Shown: one piece after another, positions 32,467 through 42,226 of the stretch
Numbering within the stretch: the stretch's first letter is position 1
Layout of the letters: every line of letters begins with the position of its first letter
NCBI GenBank assembly: GCA_036381195.1
Contig: DASVDH010000112.1
Location: forward strand, 1-64,000
DNA: 64,000 nt
From: RSA9 sp036381195
GTDB lineage: Bacteria > Gemmatimonadota > Gemmatimonadetes > Longimicrobiales > RSA9
Direction of reading: 5' to 3'
Program-made: the position numbers and the translations under genes
Notes under the pieces: generated by a model
Seen by the model: only the letters and a program-made list of their open reading frames with translations
The model's database searches: none
Told to the model about the DNA's origin: nothing

Positions 32467-32469
32467 ATC

Positions 32470-32499
32470 AACCTATCCAGAAAACCCGACGCCCGTCAA
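32470..32499 (-). promoter_or_regulatory. rex promoter
   Basis: On the minus strand TTGACG (32494-32499) and TAGGTT (32470-32475) are spaced by 18 bp, with the Rex operator four bases further on. Confidence 0.55.
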
Positions 32500-32647
32500 T
32501 GCCGCGCGCACGATCCGGGGCGCGCCGACCCACGCCGCGCGTCGCCGGCGCCATCACCTCACTCGGACCCGCACGAGCCCGCCGCGTTCCCGATCCCCGC
32601 GCCTCCGGCCGGGTGGACGCGGGCAACCGGAGTCTGCGGATCCGGTG

Positions 32648-34009
<1,362 letters not shown>

Positions 34010-34082
34010 GAGTAGCTCCCCGCCCTGACCGGCACGCGCGTCCCGGCGTCCTCCACCCGGCTGCGTACGACGGCGGCCCCGC

Positions 34083-34946
34083 TCACGCGCCCTCCATCCC
34101 CGGCGCCTCGCCCGGCGCTCCGGGCGACGACCCTCCCCGCGGATACCCTCGCTTCCTCAGCACGCGCATCAGGCTCACGAACTCTTCGGGTGAGAGTGTC
34201 TCGGGCCGCCGCTCCGGCTCGATCCCGCTCTCGCGGGCGACGGCCTCCAACTCCTGCGCATCGAGCCGATACCCATCGGCGGTACGCAGGATCTTCTGCA
34301 GTTGCTTCCGGCGCCAGCCGAAGGCCGCACGCGTGAGCGTGCGCAGGTCCACCCGCTCCTCGGGTGCCAGCCGCGCCGGCCGGTAGGGCACGATCAGCAC
34401 GACCGTCGAGTCAACGTCCGGCACGGGGCGGAACGCGGCGCGGCCGACGTGGAAAAGCCGTCTCACCCGAGCCACGGCGCGCATCCCCACGCTCAGCGCG
34501 CCGTAGTTCTTCTCTCCCGGCTCCGCGAGGAGCCGGTCCGCCACCTCACGCTGCACCATGACCACGATGCGCTCCGGATTCAGCTCTGACTCGAGGAGGC
34601 GGAACAGGAGTGGCGACGTGATGTTGTACGGGATGTTGCCCACCACCTTGACGCGATCGGGCTCCCGCACGAGCGCGCCCAGGTCCACCTCCAGCACGTC
34701 CCCGTGCACCACCTCGACGTGCGGCATCCCTGCGAATTCATCCCGGAGCGCGGCAGCGAGGTCATCATCCTTCTCGATGGCGACGACACGCCCCGCCTGC
34801 GCCGCGAGGTGACGCGTCAGCGCGCCGGTGCCGGGGCCGATCTCGAGCACCTCGTCCGCGGGCCCGGCCTCGAGCGCCGCCACGATCTTGCGCTGGATGT
34901 TGGGGTCGACCAGGAAGTTCTGGCCCAGCGACCGCTTGGCGCGCAC
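34083..34946 (-). CDS. rsmA: 16S rRNA (adenine1518/1519-N6)-dimethyltransferase
   Basis: The 287-residue product is RsmA/KsgA, dimethylating two adenines in helix 45 of 16S rRNA during small-subunit assembly. It opens with RAKRSLGQNFLVDP, has the SAM motif VLEIGPGTGALTRHLA, acidic VVAIEKDDDL, catalytic NIPYNITSPLLF, and the C-terminal helical RRKQLQKIL. Start GTG 34946 immediately precedes RAKRSLGQ; no other start fits. It is seven bases downstream of the RsbU-like gene, so the phosphatase and rsmA are probably co-transcribed. Confidence 0.94.
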   Translation of the reverse strand: MRAKRSLGQNFLVDPNIQRKIVAALEAGPADEVLEIGPGTGALTRHLAAQAGRVVAIEKDDDLAAALRDEFAGMPHVEVVHGDVLEVDLGALVREPDRVKVVGNIPYNITSPLLFRLLESELNPERIVVMVQREVADRLLAEPGEKNYGALSVGMRAVARVRRLFHVGRAAFRPVPDVDSTVVLIVPYRPARLAPEERVDLRTLTRAAFGWRRKQLQKILRTADGYRLDAQELEAVARESGIEPERRPETLSPEEFVSLMRVLRKRGYPRGGSSPGAPGEAPGMEGA

Positions 34947-34953
34947 GGCCGCA

Positions 34954-36531
34954 TCAGATGCGCACGAGCACGGCCGTGCGGTCGTCGGGCGGCACGGCCG
35001 TCTCCGCGTTCCCGGTGAGGTCGAAGATGTGCTCGAGGATCTTCGTGGGCGGGCGGTCCCGAAGCCGCGCCACCTCGGCCAGCAGCGCGGCTTCGCCGGC
35101 GCGGCCCCCGCTCGCGAACGCATCGGACAGCCCGTCCGTGAACAGGCACAGCAGGTCGCGCCCACGCTCCCATTCGCTCGCGGCCTCGCCATACTCCGGC
35201 AGCGCAACCGTCCCCAGCGCCGGGCTCGTCGCACCCAGACGGTGCGCCGAGCCATCCGACCCGATGCGGAACGCTTGCGGGTGTCCCGCGTTCGCGTACA
35301 CGATGCGCCCGCCGCGCGCGTCGAGCACGCCGTAAAACAGCGAGACGTACATCTCCGTCGTCTCCAGCTCGTCGATGATCGCCGCGTGCACGCGCGCGAC
35401 CACCTCTCCCGGCGGCCGCGCCTCCAGCGCGTAGATCGCGACCGCACTGATCGTCAGCGCCATGATCAGTGAGGCGGGGAAGCCGTGGCCCGAGACATCC
35501 CCGATCAGCACTCCGAGCCGATCGCCGGCGAGGGGGAACAGGTGGTAGAAGTCCCCGCCCACGGACTCGGCCGGGGCGCAGCGCGCCGCGATCTCTGCCG
35601 GCGTCGCCAGCTTCGAGATGTCCGGCAGCAGCTTGAGCTGGAGGTCGTGCGCCAGCTCGAGCTCGCGCTCCAGCCGCTCCCGCCGCAGGCTCTCCCGCAC
35701 CAGACGCTGCATCTCGAGCGCCGCGCCGATCTGGCTCGCGATCGCAGCCAGCAACCGCGCGTCACCCGCGTCGAACGCCTCACTCGTCCACCGCCCCACC
35801 AGGTTGATCACGCCCACCGTCCGGCTCGGACCCTCGGGCGGCGTGTACGGGATCGGGACGGAGAGAAACGGCTCTCCGCGGCGCGGGGGCGGCTCCAGCC
35901 GCGGGCCGCGGGGCCGCGCCACGGCCCGCTCGATGTTGCGCGCCCGGCGCGCACGGAACACCTGCGCGGTGATCGACTCCGGGTCGTCCGGCGAGATCGG
36001 CCCCGTCAGCCCCTCCTCACCCACGGCAGCGGCGAGGTGCAGGTACCCGTCCTCCGGCTCGTAGACCCAGAGCGATGCACGCCGCGCCCCCAGCACGTCC
36101 GCCACCTCGGCCAGAATGCGTTGGCCCGCCGCTTCCACGGACAGGACCGAGCCGAGCGTCTCGCTGATCGAGTAGAGGAGGTTGATCTCCTCGTAGCGCT
36201 CGGCCAGCTCCTCCGCGGCCAGGCGGGCCTCGGTTTCGTAGCTCAGGACCTGCGCCAGCGCCTCGGCCAGGAACTCGGCCTCCCGTTCCGTGACCGCGCC
36301 GCCCTCCACCTCCAGCTCGAAGACGCCGTCCCCCCCCGGGAGGCGGCGGGAGCCCGGCCCGGGCCCTTCACCGACCGCCGCCGCCCCGGGATAGAGGCAC
36401 GTCCACCCCTCCGGCCCCAGCGTCCACAGGCGGACCTCCACGCCCTCGTGGACGCGGCGGAACACGTCCAGCAGCTCGCTGACGCCGCCGCTCGCTCCGA
36501 GGGCCGGGGCGACCGCCCGCACGGTGCTCAC
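34954..36531 (-). CDS. SpoIIE-type PP2C phosphatase with GAF domain (RsbU-like)
   Basis: The 525-residue product has an N-terminal helical part, a GAF domain (about 125-285, with RRASLWVYEP and VGVINLVGRW) and a C-terminal SpoIIE/RsbU phosphatase domain (about 310-525). Metal-binding motifs are ESVGGDFYHLFPL, LIGDVSGHGFPASLIMA and DGLSDAFASG. Such phosphatases dephosphorylate an STAS anti-anti-sigma protein to release a sigma factor or other partner. The GAF domain may sense a small ligand. GTG 36531 overlaps the RsbW-like stop as GTGA; the longer frame upstream overlaps that gene. No stress sigma gene lies nearby. Confidence 0.92.
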   Translation of the reverse strand: MSTVRAVAPALGASGGVSELLDVFRRVHEGVEVRLWTLGPEGWTCLYPGAAAVGEGPGPGSRRLPGGDGVFELEVEGGAVTEREAEFLAEALAQVLSYETEARLAAEELAERYEEINLLYSISETLGSVLSVEAAGQRILAEVADVLGARRASLWVYEPEDGYLHLAAAVGEEGLTGPISPDDPESITAQVFRARRARNIERAVARPRGPRLEPPPRRGEPFLSVPIPYTPPEGPSRTVGVINLVGRWTSEAFDAGDARLLAAIASQIGAALEMQRLVRESLRRERLERELELAHDLQLKLLPDISKLATPAEIAARCAPAESVGGDFYHLFPLAGDRLGVLIGDVSGHGFPASLIMALTISAVAIYALEARPPGEVVARVHAAIIDELETTEMYVSLFYGVLDARGGRIVYANAGHPQAFRIGSDGSAHRLGATSPALGTVALPEYGEAASEWERGRDLLCLFTDGLSDAFASGGRAGEAALLAEVARLRDRPPTKILEHIFDLTGNAETAVPPDDRTAVLVRI

Positions 36532-36965
36532 CGCCGCGCCCGCGTCGGCCCGCGCCGCTCGCCGCACACCAGGACCATCGTGATCGAGTTCCCCTGCTCG
36601 TTGAACTCGACCCGGTCCATCAACTTCCGGATCAGGAAGATCCCCCTCCCGCACGGCCGCGTCCGGTTGCCCGGCAGCGTCGGGTCCGAGAGCGCGCGCG
36701 GATCGAAGCCACGGCCCTCGTCCGTCACCCGCACGGTCACCTCGCTCGGGCTGACGTTCGCCTCCATGCGCACGCGCTTGGCGGGGTCTCGTCCGTTGCC
36801 GTACAGCATCGCGTTCGACAATGCTTCGGTTACGCCCACCCGCAGGTTCAACCGCAGCCGCGCATCATCGAAGCCGGCCTCCCGGCACCGGTTCACGAGC
36901 TGTTGCACCGCCCGCGCGATCGCACGCAGGTCGTTCGGCAGCTCTACGCTGTAGTCGGCATTCAT
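36528..36965 (-). CDS. RsbW-like anti-sigma serine/threonine kinase (HATPase_c_2)
   Basis: The 145-residue cytoplasmic protein has the GHKL ATPase fold of RsbW/SpoIIAB: N box VTEALSNAMLYGN, G1 VTDEGRGFDPRAL and G2 GRGIFLIRKLMDRV. These kinases bind a sigma factor or phosphorylate the STAS partner. ATG 36965 is chosen because the fold starts there; the open frame upstream is GC-rich non-homologous sequence. It is translationally coupled to the RsbU-like phosphatase and about 195 bases from the RsbV-like gene. Confidence 0.92.
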   Translation of the reverse strand: MNADYSVELPNDLRAIARAVQQLVNRCREAGFDDARLRLNLRVGVTEALSNAMLYGNGRDPAKRVRMEANVSPSEVTVRVTDEGRGFDPRALSDPTLPGNRTRPCGRGIFLIRKLMDRVEFNEQGNSITMVLVCGERRGPTRARR

Positions 36966-37102
36966 GGCGTTCTGGTGCTCCCGGCAGCCAGCCGGCGGGG
37001 GCCGCGCCACAGGGCGGCGGCGCTGGCGCGGCCCGACGGGCCGCCGATCCGTTGCGCCTGCCGGCGTCGCCCGCGCACCCCTGCCGCTGGGCCGCCAGTG
37101 GG

Positions 37103-37121
37103 CCCGGCGCGAATCGCCGGG
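37103..37121. other. Hairpin in the RsbV-RsbW spacer
   Basis: The inverted repeat CCCGGCG-CGAAT-CGCCGGG forms a 7-bp perfect stem with a 5-base loop, without a following T tract. It lies in the 195-bp spacer between the RsbV-like and RsbW-like genes and could protect or pause the transcript. Confidence 0.45.
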
Positions 37122-37160
37122 TCCCCTCAATTTAGCGAAGAGGACGGCGGAGGGACAGGT

Positions 37161-37493
37161 TCAGAACGATGCGAGTGCCTCCTCTCTGGTATTCGCAATC
37201 TGGAAAAGTGTATCGAGTTTCGTCAACTCGAAGAGCGTCCGCAGGTCCTCGTTCAGGTTGGCCAGGCGCAGCTCGCCGCCCTGCTCCCGGATCTTCTTGG
37301 ACAGGCTCACCAGCACGCCCAGGCCCGACGAGTCGATGTAGCCCGTGCGCGCGAAGTCGATGAGGAACTTGCGCGCCCCGCCCTCCAGTTCCTGGAGCAC
37401 CTTTTGCTTCAGCTCCTGGCGGTTGCCGACGATGAGCTGGCCCTCGACGTCGATCGTCACGACATCGTTCTCTTTCTTCATCTGGAAGTTCAT
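37161..37493 (-). CDS. STAS-domain anti-anti-sigma factor (RsbV/SpoIIAA-like)
   Basis: The 110-residue protein is a single STAS domain: VVTIDVEGQLIVGNRQELKQ, then the phosphorylation loop GYIDSSGLGVLVSL with Ser55/Ser56, and C-terminal RLANLNEDLRTLFELTKLDT. In its dephosphorylated form such a protein binds the RsbW-like kinase and frees the kinase's partner. The start ATG 37493 fits the family. It is upstream of the RsbW- and RsbU-like genes in the direction of transcription, completing a partner-switching module. Confidence 0.93.
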   Translation of the reverse strand: MNFQMKKENDVVTIDVEGQLIVGNRQELKQKVLQELEGGARKFLIDFARTGYIDSSGLGVLVSLSKKIREQGGELRLANLNEDLRTLFELTKLDTLFQIANTREEALASF

Positions 37494-37583
37494 GGCTCCC
37501 TCACGCGATCTCGGGGGTCGGCGGACACCCGCCGGATGGGCAAGTTCGGTGCCGCGTGCGGGCGGCGCAACCGCGCCGACGCT

Positions 37584-38582
37584 TCACGCCAGCAGCGCCG
37601 TGATGCATGCCACGTTGACGATGTCTTCGACGCTCGCGCCGCGCGACAGGTCGTTGCAGGGGCGGGCGAGCCCCTGCACGATCGGCCCGATCGCTTCTGC
37701 CCGCGCCAGCCGCTGGACGAGCTTGTACGCGATGTTCCCCGCGTCCAGGTTGGGGAAGACCAGCACGTTCGCGCGCCCGGCGACGGTCGAACGTGCGGCC
37801 TTCCGCGCGGCGACCTCGGGGATGAGCGCGGCATCCGCCTGCAGCTCGCCGTCTGCCGGCACCTCCGGCATGCGTTCCCGGAAGAGCGTGAGTGCGGCCC
37901 GCACCCGATCCACGCTGGCTCCCGGCGCGCTGCCGTGCGTCGAGTACGAGAGGAATGCCACGCGCGGCTCGTCACCGACGATCTTGCGTCGCGCCTCGAC
38001 CGCAGCCTGTGCGATGTCCGCGAGTTGTTTGGCCCCCGGTTCGGGAACCACCCCGGCATCCGTGAAGGTCAGGACTTCGGGTTCGTCGGTGCCCCGGAAG
38101 GGCGGCACCACCATGTAGAAGGAGGACGAGATCGTCTCGATCCCGGGCGCCGGCCCGATGCACCAGAGGGCCGCTCGCAGCACCTCCGCCGTCGTGTGCG
38201 CGGCCCCCGCGACCGAGCCATCCGCCTCTCCCGTACAGACGAGCATCGCCGCGAAGTAGAGCGGGTTGCTGACGTGCTCGAGCGCCTCCGCGCGGGTCAT
38301 CCCACGGTGCTTGCGGCGCTCGGCCAGCTCCGCGGCGAACCGCTCGCGCCGCCCATCGCGCGTCGGATCCAGCACCAGCACGCCGTCTCCGTCCCCCTCC
38401 GCTGCATCCACCGCCCGCCGCAGGTCCGCGGCTGGCGAGCCCAACAGGATGATCTCCATCACGCCCGCCCGCTGCAGCCGGGCGACGGCGTGGATCGTCC
38501 GGTCGTCGTGCCCTTCGGCGAACACGATCCGGCGCTTCAGCGCCGCCGCGCGCACCGGGAGCTGGTCCAGGAACTCGCTCAT
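37584..38582 (-). CDS. pta: Phosphate acetyltransferase
   Basis: The 332-residue product is a short-form Pta that interconverts acetyl-CoA and acetyl phosphate. Family segments are RRIVFAEGHDDRTIHA, HVSNPLYFAAMLVCTGEADG, AAHTTAEVLRAALWCIG, FTDAGVVPEPGAKQLADIA, FLSYSTHGSA, and ANVLVFPNLDAGNIAYKLVQ near the end with GASVEDIVNVA. The start overlaps the coaD stop as ATGA. No acetate kinase gene is adjacent, so the partner must be elsewhere. Confidence 0.94.
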   Translation of the reverse strand: MSEFLDQLPVRAAALKRRIVFAEGHDDRTIHAVARLQRAGVMEIILLGSPAADLRRAVDAAEGDGDGVLVLDPTRDGRRERFAAELAERRKHRGMTRAEALEHVSNPLYFAAMLVCTGEADGSVAGAAHTTAEVLRAALWCIGPAPGIETISSSFYMVVPPFRGTDEPEVLTFTDAGVVPEPGAKQLADIAQAAVEARRKIVGDEPRVAFLSYSTHGSAPGASVDRVRAALTLFRERMPEVPADGELQADAALIPEVAARKAARSTVAGRANVLVFPNLDAGNIAYKLVQRLARAEAIGPIVQGLARPCNDLSRGASVEDIVNVACITALLA

Positions 38583-39094
38583 CGGCCATGCCGTGCGGCC
38601 GCGTATTTCTCGCTCAGCCGTGCGTGGACGGCCGGTGCGACCAGCCCGCTCACGTCCCCGCCCAGCGATGCGATCTCCCGCACCAGCGAAGCGGACAGGA
38701 ACGAGTACTGCACGTCCGGCGCGAGGAACAGGGTCTCCACCTCGGGCCAGAGCTGCCGGTTCATCAGGGCCATCTGGAACTCGTACTCGAAATCCGAAAC
38801 CGCGCGCAGCCCGCGGATGATGAGACGGGCGCGCTGCCGTTGCGCGAACTCGACGAGCAGCCCTTCGAACGCCGTGACCTCGACGCGCGGCTCTCCTGCG
38901 AACACCTCGCGGATCATGTCGACCCGCTCCTGCACCGAGAAGAGCCCTTGCTTCGCCTGCGTCGAACGGTGCGCGACCGCCACGATGATGCGGTCCACGA
39001 AACTCAGCGCTCGGCGTACGATGTCCTCGTGCCCGTTGGTGATCGGGTCGAACGACCCGGGGTAGATCGCGAGCCGTGCGGTCCTGTCGCTCAT
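38579..39094 (-). CDS. coaD: Phosphopantetheine adenylyltransferase
   Basis: The 171-residue product catalyses the penultimate step of coenzyme A synthesis. It has the nucleotidylyltransferase (T/H)xGH motif: YPGSFDPITNGHEDIVRRA, RGLRAVSDFEYEFQMALMNR, and the end region APDVQYSFLSASLVREIASLGGDV. Length is family-typical. The start ATG overlaps the rsmD stop as ATGA and the stop overlaps pta, so three genes are translationally linked. Confidence 0.96.
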   Translation of the reverse strand: MSDRTARLAIYPGSFDPITNGHEDIVRRALSFVDRIIVAVAHRSTQAKQGLFSVQERVDMIREVFAGEPRVEVTAFEGLLVEFAQRQRARLIIRGLRAVSDFEYEFQMALMNRQLWPEVETLFLAPDVQYSFLSASLVREIASLGGDVSGLVAPAVHARLSEKYAAARHGR

Positions 39095-39618
39095 TCGGGT
39101 GCCGGGATCATGGTGAGCGCCGTGTCGCCGTAGCGCCGCGTCCACTTCCCCGGCACCTCCGGCAACGCCTCCTTTGCGCCGTGCTCGATCCAGAGCTGCC
39201 GCGCGAACGGCCGGCGCACGAACAGGCGGACCAGCTCGGCCGCGAGCTCGTGCCCGTACGGTGGATCCGCGAGGGCGAGATCGAACGCGAACGGCTCGAG
39301 CGCCGCCGCGTACGCCAGTGCCTCCGCACGCACCACCTCGGCCTGCTGTTCCGCCCCGAGTCTCGCGATGTTGGCCTTCAGTGTGCGCAGGGCCGGGCCT
39401 GCATTCTCCACGAACGTCACCCGCGCCGCGCCCCGCGAGAGCGCCTCCAGCCCCAGGGCGCCCGAGCCCGCGAACAGGTCGAGCACCTCTGCTCCGGGCA
39501 GCTCCGTCTGCAACGCGCTCATCCACGCCTCACGCACCCGGTCCGTGGTCGGGCGCGTCCGCCGTCCCGGCGGCGCCTGAATGCGATGGCCGCGCCACCG
39601 CCCCGCGATGATCCTCAT
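39091..39618 (-). CDS. rsmD: 16S rRNA (guanine966-N2)-methyltransferase
   Basis: The 175-residue product methylates G966 of 16S rRNA. It has the RsmD start MRIIAGRWRGHRI, RPTTDRVREAWMSAL, the SAM motif VLDLFAGSGALGLEALSRGA and catalytic ADPPYGHELA. The rsmD-coaD order is common. It starts 64 bases after recJ and overlaps coaD. Confidence 0.95.
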   Translation of the reverse strand: MRIIAGRWRGHRIQAPPGRRTRPTTDRVREAWMSALQTELPGAEVLDLFAGSGALGLEALSRGAARVTFVENAGPALRTLKANIARLGAEQQAEVVRAEALAYAAALEPFAFDLALADPPYGHELAAELVRLFVRRPFARQLWIEHGAKEALPEVPGKWTRRYGDTALTMIPAPE

Positions 39619-39682
39619 GCCGCGGCCACGGGGCGGGCCGCAGCAGCGCGGCAGCGGCGCCCGACCCAGGCGGCCGTGCCGC

Positions 39683-41443
39683 TCACTCCCTCGCGACGCT
39701 CTCCGCTGGCCGCAGGTCCACCAGGCGAGCTTGCAGCGAGACCCGGTTTCCCCAGCGGTCCTCCTGGAGCTGGAACGCCACGTCGATCGCGCCTCGACTC
39801 ACGTCCACCTCCCGCAGCCGCTCCGCCATGCGGAAGCCGATCGCGTCCAGCCGCACCCCGTCCTGCACGAGATCGAGCTTCAAATGCCCGTCTCCCACCA
39901 CGCGAGGGTACCCTGCCACCGAAACGCCGCGCGCCGCGAACACCGGTGCCGGGTTCCCCGCGCCGAACGGCCCCAGGTGACGCAGGTACCGGTGGAGCTC
40001 CGCGTTCGCGTCCGCCAGGCGGAGCTCCACGTCCACCTCCACCTCCGCCACCAGGTCCTCGGCGGTCAGCGCGGCGCACGCGTGCGCGTTGAACGCCTCC
40101 CGGAACTCGTCGATCCGCTCCGGCCGGATCTCCAGGCCCGCCGCGTACTTGTGGCCGCCGTAGCGCTCCAGGTAGTGCGCGCACGCGCGTAGCGCCTCGT
40201 ACAGATGGAAGGCCGGGATCGAGCGTGCGCTGCCCCGCGCAGGTCGCCCGCCCTCGCGCATTGCGATCAGGATCGTCGGCCGGTGGATCCGCTCCACCAC
40301 GCGAGACGCCACGATGCCGATCACCCCCGCGTGCCAACCGGGCGCCGCCAGCACCACCGCGCGGTCCCGCTCCGGGTCGTAGCTCCGCTCGAGGAGCTCG
40401 AGCGCCTCCCGCAGGGTCTCCCGATCCGTGATCTGCCGTTCCCGGTTGTCCTCCTCCAGCCGTTGCGCGAGCGGCTCCGCCTCCGCCTCCGAGTCCGCGA
40501 GCAGGAGCCGCACGCCCCATGCGGCCTCGCCCATGCGGCCGACCGCGTTCAGCCGCGGCCCCAGCACGTGGCTCACGTGACCCGCGACCACGCGCGGCTT
40601 GTCCGCGAGCCCCGCCCGCCGCAGCAGCGCGCGCAGCCCGGCGTTCCGCGTGACGGGGAGCACGCGCAGCCCGTACCGCGTCAGGATCCGGTTCTCTCCC
40701 GTGAGCGGGGCCAGGTCCGCGATCGTCGCGATCGCGACCAGGTCCAGGAAGTACCACAGCTCCTCCGCCGGCATGCCCCGCGTTGCCCAAAGCGCCTGGC
40801 ACAGCTTGAACGCCACGCCCGTGCCCGAGAGCGCCTTGTCCGGATACGGGCAGTCCGCCCGATTCGGGTTGACCACGGCCGCCGCGGCCGGCAGCTCGGG
40901 CCCCGGCGTGTGGTGGTCGGTGACCACGACGTCGATCCCCGCCGCCGCCGCGGCCGCGATCGCGTCGTGCGCCACGATGCCGCAATCCCCCGTCAGGATC
41001 AGCCTGGCCCCGGCCTGCACCGCGGCGGCCACGCCTGCCGCGCCCAGGTCGTAGCCATCCACCAGCCGCCGCGGCACGAACGGCTGCACCCGGCCCCCCA
41101 GCAGCCGCAGCACCCGGGTGTACAGCGCTGTCGCGCAGATCCCGTCCACGTCGTAGTCCCCATGGACCAGGATCGTCTCGCCGCGGTCCAGCGCGCGGGA
41201 GACCCGCTCGACGGCGGCCTCCATGCCCGCCATCACCCACGGGTCGCCCACGCCGTCCAGCCGCGGCCGCAGGAACCCCTTCGCCCCCTCGATCGTCGAG
41301 TACCCGCGCAGGGCGAGGAGCCGGCACAGCGGCTCCGGCAACCGCAGCGCGCGCATCAGCGCGGCCACGGCGCGCTCATCCACCGCCCCTCCCCGCTGCA
41401 CCCAGCGCCGCGGCGGGGCCGGTAGCGCCACCGATGGCGTCAT
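39683..41443 (-). CDS. recJ: Single-stranded-DNA-specific exonuclease RecJ
   Basis: The 586-residue product degrades single-stranded DNA 5' to 3' in recombination and repair. DHH-family motifs are present in order: ILVHGDYDVDGICATALY, LTGDCGIVAHDAI, VVVTDHHTPGPELP, GTGVAFKLCQAL, LVAIATIADLAPLTGENR, then the DHHA1 region with GWHAGVIGIVASRVVER and RYGGHKYAAGL, and the OB fold after about 470. All catalytic Asp/His are present. It stands after the terminator of the preceding operon. Confidence 0.96.
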   Translation of the reverse strand: MTPSVALPAPPRRWVQRGGAVDERAVAALMRALRLPEPLCRLLALRGYSTIEGAKGFLRPRLDGVGDPWVMAGMEAAVERVSRALDRGETILVHGDYDVDGICATALYTRVLRLLGGRVQPFVPRRLVDGYDLGAAGVAAAVQAGARLILTGDCGIVAHDAIAAAAAAGIDVVVTDHHTPGPELPAAAAVVNPNRADCPYPDKALSGTGVAFKLCQALWATRGMPAEELWYFLDLVAIATIADLAPLTGENRILTRYGLRVLPVTRNAGLRALLRRAGLADKPRVVAGHVSHVLGPRLNAVGRMGEAAWGVRLLLADSEAEAEPLAQRLEEDNRERQITDRETLREALELLERSYDPERDRAVVLAAPGWHAGVIGIVASRVVERIHRPTILIAMREGGRPARGSARSIPAFHLYEALRACAHYLERYGGHKYAAGLEIRPERIDEFREAFNAHACAALTAEDLVAEVEVDVELRLADANAELHRYLRHLGPFGAGNPAPVFAARGVSVAGYPRVVGDGHLKLDLVQDGVRLDAIGFRMAERLREVDVSRGAIDVAFQLQEDRWGNRVSLQARLVDLRPAESVARE

Positions 41444-41480
41444 GGCGGCAAAGCTAGCGGCTCTTCCGGGACGGGGGCAA

Positions 41481-41518
41481 GAGAAAAACGGGCCGCGTTC
41501 CCTCGCAGAACGCGGCCC
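41481..41518 (-). terminator. Intrinsic terminator after the zinc-ribbon gene
   Basis: On the minus strand GGGCCGCGTTC pairs perfectly with GAACGCGGCCC (11 bp) around a seven-base loop, followed by GTTTTT. The stem starts directly after the stop codon of the coiled-coil zinc-ribbon gene. It closes the HIT-yqeY-mutS2-dnaG operon and separates it from recJ, which has its own start region. Confidence 0.92.
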
Positions 41519-42226
41519 TCATTCGCCCGGATACAGGATCACGCCGCACGCTTCGCAGCGTCGCAGCGATCCACCCTGCCGAATCTCGACCTGTTGCTGG
41601 ATCGGAACCATGCTGAAGCAGTACCCACAAGCCCCATCCGCCATGAGCTGCGCCAGCACCACCCGCGTCTTGCCCGCACGCACCCGCTCGTACAGCCGCA
41701 GCGCTTCCGGCGCCAGCCGCTGGGCGTGGTTCTCCCGCCGGTCGCGCAGGATCGCCAGCGCCTCCTCCGCACCGGCCCGCTCCACCCGGAGCGCCTCCTT
41801 CTTCGGCTCCACCTCGGCCCGCACCCTCGCCAGCTCCCGCTCCAGCTCGTCCACCTTCAGCTCGGTGCGCGTCACCCGCTCCATCACTTCGAGCGCCTCC
41901 TGCTCATCCGCCTCCGCCGCCCGACGCACCAGGTCCAGCTCCGTCCGCGCTGCCGCCTCCTCCCGTGGGTTCCTCACCCGCTCCAGCCGCTCGCGGTACC
42001 GCCGCAACCGTTCCTGCTTCTCCTCCGCCCCACGCTCCAGCCGTCGCGCCTCCTGCTTCAGCTCGGCGACCTGCGCCCGCAGCGCCTCCAGCTCCCGCTC
42101 CAGCGCCAGCGCCGGCGCCTCCACCGATTCCAGCTTCGGCACGTACTCCGCGAGCCGTTCTTCCGCCCCCTCGATCTCCTGGTCCATCTCCTGTAGCTGC
42201 AACAGCGATCTGTAGACTTCTTCCAT
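41519..42226 (-). CDS. Coiled-coil protein with C4 zinc ribbon (CdsZ/CT398-like)
   Basis: The 235-residue product consists of a long coiled coil (about 10-175, Glu/Arg/Ala-rich heptads) and a C-terminal zinc ribbon with two knuckles, CGYC and CEAC (about 195-225). This matches the YbgI/CdsZ (CT398) type of protein, often encoded next to dnaG or the nucleotide hydrolase gene. It may act as an adaptor; CT398 in Chlamydia binds sigma54 and secretion components. ATG 42226 is immediately adjacent to the dnaG stop. Confidence 0.88.
   Translation of the reverse strand: MEEVYRSLLQLQEMDQEIEGAEERLAEYVPKLESVEAPALALERELEALRAQVAELKQEARRLERGAEEKQERLRRYRERLERVRNPREEAAARTELDLVRRAAEADEQEALEVMERVTRTELKVDELERELARVRAEVEPKKEALRVERAGAEEALAILRDRRENHAQRLAPEALRLYERVRAGKTRVVLAQLMADGACGYCFSMVPIQQQVEIRQGGSLRRCEACGVILYPGE

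Noticed and set aside
36300..36530. Alternative longer N-terminus of the RsbU-like gene overlapping the RsbW-like gene
   Set aside because: The GTGA overlap at 36528-36531 gives a natural start, and the longer frame duplicates coding sequence of the kinase gene.
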